The position numbers were made by a program, and so were the translations under genes. A stretch of 12,933 nt of DNA from Auxenochlorella pyrenoidosa (lineage: Eukaryota > Chlorophyta > Trebouxiophyceae > Chlorellales > Chlorellaceae). The notes beneath the pieces were generated by a model, which searched no databases, had not been told where the DNA came from, and was given only the letters and a program-made list of their open reading frames with translations. Positions 1 to 7,957 of this stretch are shown one piece after another. The stretch spans positions 571,537-584,469 of the forward strand of contig KQ482021.1 of the NCBI GenBank assembly GCA_001430745.1. Reading direction: 5' to 3'. Every line of letters begins with the position of its first letter. Position 1 is the stretch's first letter.

Positions 1-1
1 C

Positions 2-2134
2 GGCGCGGGCGGGCCGCCCAGCTTTGCGGCTGCTGCGCACCAGCAGCTGGTGGGCAGCCTCTCGCTGCAGCTGCTGCTTGGGCTGGCCGCACGGCTAGCA
101 GCCGCGGCAGCTGCGGTCGCCGCCGGTGCCAGGCAGGGCCTGCTGGGCAGCGCTGCAGGTGTGCTGCTGCTGCCGCCGCTGCGCCTGCTGCTGCGGTGGC
201 TGGCAGGTGCGGGGCCCGACGCGTTGCTGCCACCCGCAGGGCTGCAGCCCAAGGAGGCTGCTGAGCTGGCGGCAGCTCAGAGGCAGCTGTGGCTGGCGGC
301 AGCGCAGCTTGTCTCGGCCCTCAGGGAGCCAGCGCAGCAGGACAGCGTGGCAGCGGGCCCAGCGGGGGCAGCAGTTGACGCGCCGGGCGCCTCTGAGCCA
401 GCAGCGCTGCTTGCAGAGGATGAACAGCTGGCAGGCTTCCCACCCCTGGAGGCAGGCGCCAGCTGCGGTGGCGAGGCCCCCGTGCGCGACGCAACGGTAG
501 CTGCCGACTATGGCGAGCCAGCCGCAGCGGCGGCGCGCGTGCGCTGCATCCTTGCAGACGCAGCCCGCATCGCGGCTGCTCTGGACCGGGCGGTCAGCGG
601 TGGCGGCGGCGGCACAGCTGGCAGGCACCTGGGGCTGGCGGAGGAGGTGGCGTCGTTCATTGCGGCAGCAACACCCGCCGAAGCGGCGGCTGAGGAGCAG
701 CCGGCGCCGCGGCAGCTGGTGCAGCAGACGGCGCAAGAGCAGGCGCAGCAGGCGCAGCAGGCGCAGCAGCCTCAGCAGGGTCAGCAGCACCAGCAAGACA
801 TGCCGCCGCCAAGTCAGCGTGCTGGCAGGGCCGCCAACGTGCCTGCTGATGCGCCAGCAGCGATGGAGGAAGAGGAGGAGGAGCAAGAGGTGATTCTGTA
901 TGCCCCCCAGGCTCGCGGCACGCCGCCAGCTGCTGCCAGCATGCAGCAGCCGCAGCAGGGCGCGCCGCCGCTGCCACCGCAGCCAGAGCCAGCGCCACAG
1001 CAGCACACAGTGGCGGCAAGCGACAAACAGCTGGACACGGATGTTCTGATGGCAGAGACGGCAGAGGTGAGGGCACTGTGGTGCTGGTCTCTGCGTGGGG
1101 CTCGCGCCGTGCACTCTGCGCTGCTGCTGTGGGGTGTGTAGGGGAGCGGCTGGTCTGCATTGCAGTGGGCCCCTGTCGCATTGTGCTGTGGGCTGCTGCT
1201 GGGGTGCAGGGCGCGGCTGCTCTGCAATGCTGTGGGGCCCCACGTCGTGTCGTGCTGTGCTCTGCTCTGCTGATGTGCTGCTGCCCCGCCACCGCGCTGC
1301 ACGCCCTGCCCCGCGGCCCTGCAGGCTGTGGCGGGCAGTGTGCTTCCTTTGGAGGACAGGGGGGCGCCCCCAACGCTGGCAAGTCTCGGCGGCCTGCAGG
1401 CGCCTGCAGCGCCTGCCAGCATCAGGCCCCCGGCAGCACCCATCGCTGAGCCGCCGGGGCAGCAACTGCCAGCTGCGGCGCCAGACCTGCCACCAGGGCA
1501 GCAGTCCGCTGTGCAGCAGCCGGCGCTGCCCTGGCTGCTGCCGGGGGCGGCCGCGCCAGCTGCGTCGACGCAGTTGCAGCAGCATGCGCCGCAGGGTGCT
1601 ATCCTGGCGCCACCCATTCTAGACGCTCCCTCGGCTGGCGGCACGCCAGCGCAGCCAGCCTTGCCGCTGCAGCACCAGCAGCAGCGGCAGCAGGTGGCCC
1701 CTCCTCTGCCTTGGATGGGCCATCCCGCTGCTGCTGCCACGTCAGCACCCGCAGGGCCAATGCACGGACAGCAGCCTCAGCCGGCTGTTGGCCTTCGCTC
1801 GCTGCTCTTTGACAACAGCATGCCGGGACCTGCTGGGCTGCTTGGAATGGATGGCTGGCCGCGTGCCCCGCAGGCAGCCGCGCCTGCCGGCCCTGCTGTG
1901 CCCGCTGCGCCCGCTGCGCCCAGCGCGCTCCTCAGCGGCGGCTCGGCTGCTGAGCGGTGGGCCTGGATGGGGGCCTTTGGCAGTGGCCCAGCTCCCGCTG
2001 CTGACGGTCTGGCTGCCCAGGCGCTGCCAGCGGCAGCGCACGCACCGCAGGGCGCAGGCCAGCTGGCAGCGCCAGCGGGGCAGCAGGCGCAGCAGGCGCA
2101 GCACCCGCGCACAGACAACCCTTATCTGCCCTGA
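2..2134 (+). CDS. Partial Ala/Gln/Pro-rich, mostly disordered protein, 5' end missing
   Basis: I do not recognise this protein. The reading frame is already open at base 2, so the gene starts left of the window. The model is exon 2-1066, intron 1067-1324 (donor GAG|GTGAGG, acceptor CTGCAG|GCT), and exon 1325-2134 ending in TGA. The join is phase 0 and gives 624 visible residues. The first 100 or so visible residues are Leu/Ala-rich and probably helical, with several hydrophobic stretches (about residues 17-60). A Gln-rich tract encoded by CAG repeats follows at about 240-266, then a run of Glu at about 287-294. The second exon is Ala/Pro/Gln-rich with Gly-rich patches and a less simple segment reading LRSLLFDNSMPGPAG; the C-terminus is DNPYLP. 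Such composition fits a disordered regulatory or scaffold protein, but that is inference. The long frame on the opposite strand (95-1585) is a shadow: it runs straight through the intron and reads as Arg/Cys/Leu-rich noise. The convergent neighbour ends at 2466. Confidence 0.7.
1067..1324 (+). other. Intron of the Ala/Gln-rich gene
   Basis: The donor is GTGAGG and the acceptor CTGCAG; removing 258 bp keeps the frame (phase 0). Inside are two imperfect direct copies of a roughly 45-bp segment, about 1149-1195 and 1216-1264, both of the form GCTG(G/C)TCTGCA..TGC, then a GGGCCC-like core, then GTGCTGTG. This is the only intron visible in this gene, whereas the minus-strand genes to the right are intron-dense. 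Confidence 0.7.
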
Positions 2135-2465
2135 GGCCCGGCTGGCCCCGTTGTGCGCCAGGAGTCGTGACCCTTGTTGCCTGGCCTGCCCTGTGACCCA
2201 GCTTCCCGCCGCTGCACGTGTTGCCCTTCCCTTCGTCTCTGGCTGAGCCGTTGGCTGTGCCTGTAACGAACCACCTTTCGAATTACCCTCAAATTCAAAC
2301 ATGATTCTTTGTTCCAAGGGGTCAAAACGCCGCACCCGCAGCAGAAAGGATTTCGTGAGGGCTTGCTCAGGGGCCTGCCGGCAGCATGCGCGGCATCAGG
2401 ATGGACCGCGGTCGGCAGCTGGCATGGCAGCCCAGGTCAGTCGGCCGCTGGCGCCGCAGCCCGGG
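2135..2465. other. Convergent intergenic region with both 3' UTRs
   Basis: This 331-bp stretch separates the stop of the + strand gene (2134) from the stop of the - strand dehydrogenase gene (2466). It holds the + strand TGTAA signal and an AT-richer patch at about 2263-2345. I find no minus-strand TGTAA (TTACA read on +) in it, so the - strand gene may use a variant signal or end inside the neighbour. No further gene is seen. Confidence 0.6.
2262..2266 (+). promoter_or_regulatory. TGTAA polyadenylation signal of the Ala/Gln-rich gene
   Basis: TGTAA lies 128 bp after the TGA at 2132-2134. UGUAA is the standard poly(A) signal of green algae, normally placed shortly before the cleavage site. 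The bases just after it (about 2270-2300) drop sharply in GC content, as expected around an mRNA end. Confidence 0.65.
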
Positions 2466-4769
2466 TCAGCCCGAGGCAAACACCCGCTGCAGCGCCTGGG
2501 CAAACGGCGTCAGCTGGAGCCCCAGCTCTCGCTGCAGCTTGGAGCCGTCCATGGAAATGTCCTCGGGAGTGGCGCAGTTTCGCGGCACCGAGGCTGCAGA
2601 GCCGGGCAGCACGAGCGCGGGATCGTAGCCACGGACCTGCACGGGGGCAGGGCTGGGGAGGCGGGACGGTGGGAGGTGCCAGCCGGCGTGGCACGCTGTG
2701 CCCGCCGTGCGCTGCTGGGCGGGGCACCGAGCTTGGCGCGGCCGCGCGACAGGCTGGCGCCGCGCGGGCGGGCAGGTGCGCGTGGTGCAGGCGTGCAGGC
2801 GGGAGGGCGGCCGGCTGGGCGACGGGACGGGCGGCCGTGTGCGGCTGGAGCCGGCGCATGCAGCCGGCTCCCCGGTTCCGGCCCTGAGGCCCGGCCTGTC
2901 GATCACTCCGGCAGCCAGTGCAAGAGCGGCTTGGAATCGTCATTGCAAATTGGGCTTGCAAGCACACACAGCCAGGCCGCACCTGGGCCACAGTGAGGGC
3001 CATGTCAACGCGGTTGAGTCGCTCGGGGCCGCCCACATTGAAGACGCGTGGTGCCTGCCGCAGGGGCAGGGGAGGCAGGCAGGCACGGGGTGGCGGCTGG
3101 CCATGTTTGTTGTCGCCACACGCGCCCCCACACGTGTGCTGCCACCTTGGGCCGGGCTGGGTTTTTAGAGATTCGAAAATTCGAAAATCCAGAGCAGCAC
3201 GGCTGCGTATGAGCAGGGACGTTTGTCCTGCATGCGCGCGTCCCTGTCTGGGCACTCACCCCTGTCGGCAGCGCGGCCTCTCGCCGATCCACCAGCAGGT
3301 GGATTGCAGCCACCAGGTCTGCCACGTAGGTGGGGGTGCGCCACTCGTCCGTGAAAAAGGTGGTGGGCTTCTGCACAATGAAGGACAAGAGACAGGGGTC
3401 GGCTTGTGCGATGGAGGAGAAAGAAGAAGGTAGTGGGCTTCTGCGGGGGGTGGAAAGGTGACGGCGGTGGGCTCGTGCAGGGGGGGTGGAAAGGTGCAAG
3501 GAGGTCGGCCTCTGTGCAGGGCAGGAAGGACCAGGGTGCTGCGGCAGCAGCAGCAGCAAGAGGAGGAGCAGGAGCAGGAGCAGCAGCCGGCGCTGGCCCC
3601 TCGGCCTCAGCCTGCTGCTGCTGCTGCTGCAATGCTGCCACGTCAGCCTCACCCCCGCGGCCAGGCTGCTGTCTATGAACTGCAAGAAGAGGCCGCGGCG
3701 GACCGGGTGCCGCGGCGGCGGGCCATAGATGATGCTGGGCCGCAGGATGCAGTGCTGCGGCCAGCGCGCGGCCACCAGCTGCTCACCCTCCACCTTTTGC
3801 CTGCACTAGGGGGGGGCAGACGGGCCGGCCTTGAGGGAGCCATGCACGCAGGGCTGCTGCGCAGCGAGCCGCTAGCTAGCTGGTGAGCTAGGCAGCTAGC
3901 CCGCGCGCAGCGGGTCGGATGCCGCCGCCGCTGCCAACAGGACGCAGGCGCATGCCACAGGCGGGGCTGGGGCGGGAGCATGCCCGCCCACTTTGTACAC
4001 GACTTCACCGCCTGCAGCTCACTTTCCATACGTGTTCACCGGTTGCAGCTCTGCCTCCTCTTTGTACCAGGGCCCCGAGCCGCCGTCGTACACATGGTCT
4101 GTGGAGATGTGGACCAGGAAGGGCCGGCTGCAGTGGGGCAAAGGGGGGGGGTGGGTAGGGGGTGGGGGGGGTGGGGGGTGGGGGGTGGACCAGGAACGTC
4201 CGGCTGCAGCAGGGCAGCGGAGATGAGGACCAGGAACGCCTGGCTGCAATGGGGCAAAGAGGGGTGCGTTTGGTGCAGCTACCGGCCAGAGAGCGGATGA
4301 GGACGCGCGGTTGCTTGCCGCTCGTTGCGCAGGTCGCCCTGCTGCGATGCCGCCAAACAGGAGCACGCGGCGGGCAGCGCCAGCGGCGTCGTCGGCACAG
4401 ATGTACCGCAGCGTCACGGCAGCGAAAGCGCCCTTGGCGGCCCCCTCTCATGCACGCGCGTTGCGCAGGCCAAAGGCTAGCAGGAGGCCTCAGCACCACA
4501 GCCCAGCCGGCGAGCATGCATGCAGCACACCCATCCTCCCGAGCCGCACCTGCCGGTGCGCTGTGCCTGCTGCTCCAGCGCTTCGAGCAGCGCGGCGGGC
4601 ACGTTCACGGCGCGCCCGCCTTCGGGGTCCGCCTCCACCGCCGCTGGCGCCGCCATGGCGGCGCAGTTCACGACGCTGCACGGGGGGAGGGGGGGTTAAA
4701 TAGGGGACACTCGTGGATGCTTGCCGCCATGGCGGGGCAGCTCACAACGCTGCGCCGGGGCGGGCAGGC

Positions 4770-4801
<32 letters not shown>

Positions 4802-5840
4802 ATGCGCGGGGACCGGGTGGACACTCGTGGATGCTTACGAGCCATGGTCGTCCCTGACAGGGGTTGGCCGGCCCATGCCGTGCCCCTCCCATGCCGGGCT
4901 GGAACAGGTGCAGGCTGGCTGCCCTGGACAGGCCTGCCCAGCAGGAACCATCCTCAGCTCCCTCTGCCAGCGCTGTTCACGCTGCGCCACCCCCGCTGGC
5001 GCACGTCCCAGCAGGCAGCGTCCTGCCAGCCAAGGCCCGGGGATTACTGCCAGGCTGGGGGGTATTGCCAGGCTTGGGGGGTACCACTCACGCTGTGAGC
5101 GGGCCCAGCGCATCCAGGCACTCCCGCAGGCCCTCCCCGCTGCCCAGGTCAGCCTGCAGCATTGAGGTGGTGGTGGTGGTGTGCCCAGGTCGGCCTGCCG
5201 CCATGGAGGCGCGTGGGAACGGCACGGCCGCCGGGGACAGGTGTGGCAGGTGTGGCAGGTGTAGGGATGTAGAACACCATCAGGCGCTCTGTGCGGGCCC
5301 CCCAGCTGCCCTCCAGCCCGCAGCGCTGGGCTGGCCTGGCTGAGAGATCGCCCAGTCGATGGCAGGCCTGGGCAGAACATTGTCAGAACATAGCTTGCGC
5401 CCAGGCGGGATGCCCAAGCTTCCCTTGGGGGCAGGCTCACCCGGTAGGTTTGCACGTCGCCGTCAAACTGAAGTGCCTCGCCGGTGCGATAGATGCCGCC
5501 CACCTGGCGGCACAGCTGGCGGGAGGGCGCGTCGCTGGGGCATGCACTGTATTGCAGGCGTGCCCAGCCTCCACGGCAGGCGAGACGGCAGGCAACCGAG
5601 GGCGCCGGGCTGCTGGGAGGCATGCAGCGCGCGGGGCATGCGGCGGCGCTGGCGGTGGGTGCTGGCACCAGGAGCGCATGCACCGCCTGAGGGCCCCCCC
5701 CCTTCTTCCCCCTCCCACCCACCCCACACCTCCCATCCCACCTTGTATCCCGCAGCCGCCAGGTCCTCGATCACAAACTGGCCGAGGTAGCCAGAGGCAC
5801 CGGTGACCAGGACGGTCCCTCGCGCGGTGTCCGCCATCAT
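2466..5840 (-). CDS. RmlD / MAT2B-like NAD(P)-dependent extended short-chain dehydrogenase, nine exons
   Basis: Exons on the minus strand: 5840-5742, 5503-5441, 5153-5092, 4675-4550, 4127-4023, 3800-3653, 3370-3260, 3054-2983, 2636-2466. Intron phases are 0,0,2,2,2,0,0,0; all are GT-AG; the exons sum to 957 nt, a 318-residue protein. What is seen: a Rossmann motif GASGYLG at residues 14-20 behind VLVT; VNCAA near 77-81; a DPEGGRAVNVPAALLEAL helix; HISTDHVYDG at 123-132 (the catalytic Ser/Thr strand); a YxxxK pair Y150/K154 in YGKQK; LRPSIIYG at 171-178; a substrate-lid region with TFFTDEWRTPTYVADL; and FNVGGPERLNR. Length and motif order match dTDP-4-dehydrorhamnose reductase (RmlD) and the related methionine adenosyltransferase beta subunit. 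Residue patterns alone cannot say whether it reduces a nucleotide sugar or acts as a regulatory subunit. Two ATGs (5840-5838 and 5837-5835) lie in tandem; no targeting peptide is evident, so it is probably cytosolic (inference). At least four of its introns hold copies of their own 3' splice junction. Confidence 0.93.
3165..3200. repeat. AT-rich patch with tandem TTCGAAAA motif in dehydrogenase intron 7
   Basis: The local sequence contains ATTCGAAA twice in a row, and TTCGAA is itself a palindrome. The patch contrasts with surroundings that are strongly GC-rich. No function is assigned. Confidence 0.5.
3352..3529 (-). repeat. Multiple diverged copies of the exon 7 3' splice junction
   Basis: The real junction is 3352-3384 (acceptor at 3371, exon start KPTTFFTDE). 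Copies follow at about 3421-3458 (would read QKPTTFFF), 3450-3494 and 3485-3529, increasingly diverged with distance from the exon. Each has the form AAGG(T/A)(G/A)GT(G/C)GGC followed by a TCTGC/TCGTGCAG-like acceptor when read on the appropriate strand. They make up much of intron 6. Confidence 0.65.
4101..4262 (-). repeat. Triplicated 3' splice junction of dehydrogenase exon 5
   Basis: Three copies of one unit: 4101-4148 (the working acceptor at 4128 and the exon start RPFLVHIST), about 4187-4216, and 4220-4262. The third copy would read QAFLVLIS, so exon-derived sequence is preserved in the intron. A long G-rich tract (4141-4186) lies between the first and second copies and forms the C-rich polypyrimidine tract of the real acceptor on the transcript. 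Confidence 0.75.
4649..4836 (-). repeat. Duplicated 3' splice junction of dehydrogenase exon 4 plus an 18-bp flanking repeat
   Basis: 4649-4686 holds the real acceptor and the first codons of exon 4 (VVNCAAMAA). 4723-4760 is an intronic copy that would read VVSCPAMAA. Next to it an 18-bp element starting GGACACTCG occurs identically at 4705-4722 and 4819-4836, each time followed closely by a CCATGG. The segments therefore look like two and a half copies of one larger unit, interrupted by a (GT)13 tract. Confidence 0.75.
4776..4801. repeat. (GT)13 microsatellite
   Basis: A perfect dinucleotide run of 13 units inside intron 3 of the dehydrogenase gene. On the transcript strand it reads (AC)n. 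It sits between the copied splice-junction segments and would be expected to vary in length between strains. Confidence 0.95.
5141..5209 (-). repeat. Duplicated 3' splice junction of dehydrogenase exon 3
   Basis: 5141-5167 is the true junction: exon edge ADLG with acceptor CTGCAG at 5154. 5182-5209 is a close copy inside the intron, including a second AG and an exon-like ADLG edge. A short GTGGTGGTGGT tract separates them. Confidence 0.7.
5838..5840 (-). promoter_or_regulatory. Tandem start codons of the dehydrogenase gene
   Basis: Two adjacent ATGs give a protein beginning MMADTARG. Either could be used with no effect on the Rossmann fold, whose first strand starts at about residue 9. The 5' leader is GC-rich with no clear TATA box. 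A good donor-like site (AAG|GTGAGATTGG, minus strand, near 6085) and an acceptor-like CGGCAG just before the start (near 5860) would allow a leader intron, but this is only a possibility. Confidence 0.45.
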
Positions 5841-6952
5841 CGGGTTGCGATGCGAGCTGCCGTGTGCGGCGGCGCTGCGCTGGCCATGGAAAGGGCGGCA
5901 AGCGCTGGGGTTTGTGGATGGCGGAGCTGTGTCTCATGGACATAACCATGGGAGGCAGAGTGTGCCAGGCCATGGTGGAGGCCTTGCTGCACGACGCAAG
6001 GCAGCAAGCGGGCGGCGGGCGCTTCGCCGCTGTCGCGGCGCATCCGTCTCTGGGTGCAGGAAGAGGGCGATCGGCCAATCTCACCTTGTCGTTCTCGACA
6101 CGCCCTGCAACCAAACGCGGCCGGGGGGAGCCGCCGTGCCGCAGGAAGGCGGCAACACTCCTGCGGGAAGCCGATGGACAAGCCCCGGGATGCGCTGCTG
6201 AACTCTAGCTTTCTTCGAAAGATGTCGAAGCGGAGTGAGCGTCCAGGCTCTCATTTCCGCCAGGCCACGCTGGCATCTTTTTCCAAAGTCTTAAGACAGG
6301 CGTTTGTTCACCAGATCCAGCCTCATGCAGACCCATCACTTGCGCAACGACTCGATGTTGCACCCTCTCGGCCAAGGGAAGGCGAGCTCCATATTTGACA
6401 TGACTGGCCTACCGGTAATGCATTGCAGCCAATGTTTGATGCCTGCCGGAGTGACTGGCGCAAGAAGTGATGCCCGATGATGCCATGGAGGATGGGAGGG
6501 CGGCACTTGCGATCACAGAGGTGCAAGGCCCGTGAGGCCTGGACTAGACGTTCTGCAGGCTCGGCAGAAGCAGCACAGGAATGGGGTGGGGCACTTGAGG
6601 GTTGGGGGTGGGGGCTTACACTGCAGACTGCCAAACCGGGTTGTCATTGAATCTTGTGCCCCCGCTGCCCAGCGTGCCAGGCGGGCAGCGCCAGCTGTAC
6701 GCTGCGCAAGCTCTGCTCCAGAAGGTCATGGCGCGAGCTGCACCCGGGCCCCCGCAGTGCTGCCCTGCACCGGGCACTGCGTCGGCAAGTTGCTGCCAAC
6801 GAGCATCCTCGAAAGGAGGAGGGGTGGCAGGGCGAGGGAGCAGCTCAAACCGCATGCCCGCTGTTCCCGCCTCAAGAGTGTCTGCTCATCTCCTCTGTCG
6901 AGCCTCGTTGATAGCAGGCCCTGTCGGGCTGCACCGCGGCACAGCGGGCACA

Positions 6953-6973
6953 GCATGGCACAGCATGCCATGC
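6953..6973. repeat. Perfect inverted repeat (8-bp arms, 5-bp loop)
   Basis: GCATGGCA, loop CAGCA, TGCCATGC. It lies about 40 bp from the minus-strand TGTAA at 7014-7018, on the side that would be downstream of cleavage for the membrane-protein mRNA. It could form a hairpin in either strand's RNA; its role is unknown. Confidence 0.6.
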
Positions 6974-7013
6974 CCCCAATCATGGGGTTTGTTGGGGCCG
7001 GCTCACTGCTGAC

Positions 7014-7018
7014 TTACA
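7014..7018 (-). promoter_or_regulatory. Candidate TGTAA polyadenylation signal of the membrane-protein gene
   Basis: TTACA on the + strand is TGTAA on the minus strand. It is the first such pentamer I find downstream of the stop at 7958, about 940 nt away. That would be a long but not unusual 3' UTR for a green alga. A second candidate is at 6616-6620. Confidence 0.35.
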
Positions 7019-7317
7019 GCGGCTGCCCGCGTGGGGCCGGCACAGGCGCCTCGCCCCTTCACAAATCGAGGGCGGGGCATGCATCCAGGGCTTGGCGGAC
7101 TGGCGGCTGGAGGGAAGGCAGGTTGATGGGTGCAGAGGCACGAAGGAGTGGCGGTGTAGGAGAACAATCATGAGCAAGCAGAGGCAGGCAGGCTTGGGAA
7201 AACATGGCAAGCACGCGAGGGGCACAGATTGATGGCATGCAGAGAACAGAACACGCGCGCAGGCAGGGTTGTGGCATTAAAATGCAAGGCAATGGTGGCG
7301 TCGTTGGGTTTTGAAGC

Positions 7318-7385
7318 TGAGGGGTAGCCAAAGCAGATGGTATTAAGGGTAGCAGATGCTATTGTGGGGTAGCAGATGCCGGCGA
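7318..7385. repeat. Short degenerate tandem repeat, GGTAGC..AGATG
   Basis: Three successive units begin with GGGTAGC or GGGTAGCA and continue with AGATG (the first unit has a few extra bases between the two). The unit spacing is about 20-27 bp. It lies in the AT-richer part of the intergenic region. Confidence 0.55.
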
Positions 7386-7957
7386 ATGTGCAGTCGAGGG
7401 CTGGGCTACAATTTGTGTAGAGCCTCCTGAGGAAACTCAGGTGGCGAGGAGCAGTGCTGAGGAGTGCAGGTTCCAGGAGTGAAAAGTTGGTGGATTAATC
7501 AGTGCGGCTGAACTCAAAGAGGATGAGCATGAGCATTGACAGCAGGCGAGTTTGATCGAGGCTGGTCAGCTTTGTGGCTGGTCATGGCTGGGAGTAAATA
7601 GGGGAGGTGCCGCCTGGGAGGGCTGAGCTGGCGGGCAAGGTCTTGGTAGCGGCACCTGTGGGAGTGGGCATGAATACAACAGGGCAGCTGGGTCGTAGGC
7701 CCACAGCAGGGTGGCGCCCTGGTGCAGCGGCAATGCCGGACGCAAGGCTAAGAGGCAGGCGCTTTGCGCCTGGCCGCCGGGAGTGCACAGCAGGCGGGCA
7801 GCACGGGCAGCAAAGCATGGCGCAAGGCCAGGCAGCTTGCAGCAGCACACATGGATGGCCGAGCACCTCCTGGCCCCCCTTGTCCTCCTGCAGCTGCCGG
7901 CTCTCGTCCAATCTCACCTAGGAGCAGAGCGGAGATGCTGCGGCATGCTGCGGCCCG

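Larger units (their letters stand above)
5841..7957. other. Long intergenic region without a convincing gene
   Basis: It contains the upstream/leader region of the dehydrogenase gene on the right of its start and the 3' region of the membrane-protein gene. Several short open frames exist on both strands, but none shows a recognised domain or a clear exon chain. The two least easily dismissed are minus 6616-6855 (ends FNDNPVWQSAV, then TAA inside a TGTAA) and plus 5864-6208. Minus-strand TGTAA signals (TTACA on +) occur at 7014-7018 and 6616-6620; the first could end the membrane-protein mRNA after an approximately 940-nt 3' UTR. The part at 7270-7560 is less GC-rich than the rest and carries a short tandem repeat. 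Confidence 0.5.

Noticed and set aside
95..1585. A 496-codon minus-strand frame opposite the Ala/Gln-rich gene
   Set aside because: It is a GC-rich shadow: Arg/Leu/Cys/Gln-rich without motifs, and it runs through the intron of the + strand gene, whose frame joins cleanly and ends before a TGTAA signal.
814..1740. Second long minus-strand frame in the same region
   Set aside because: Gly/Ala/Cys/Ser-rich complement of the Ala/Pro/Gln codons; no domain and no splice logic.
3862..3905. GCTAGCTAGC palindromic cluster in dehydrogenase intron 5
   Set aside because: Short simple repeat of CTAG units without a defined hairpin or target-site pattern; likely simple-sequence drift.
7582..7917. Minus-strand frame just downstream of the membrane-protein stop, starting at a GTGAGA donor-like site
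   Set aside because: The upstream exon ends in an in-frame TAG 40 bp before it; the frame is Cys/Pro/Leu-rich without recognisable content. A 3' UTR intron remains possible but unsupported.
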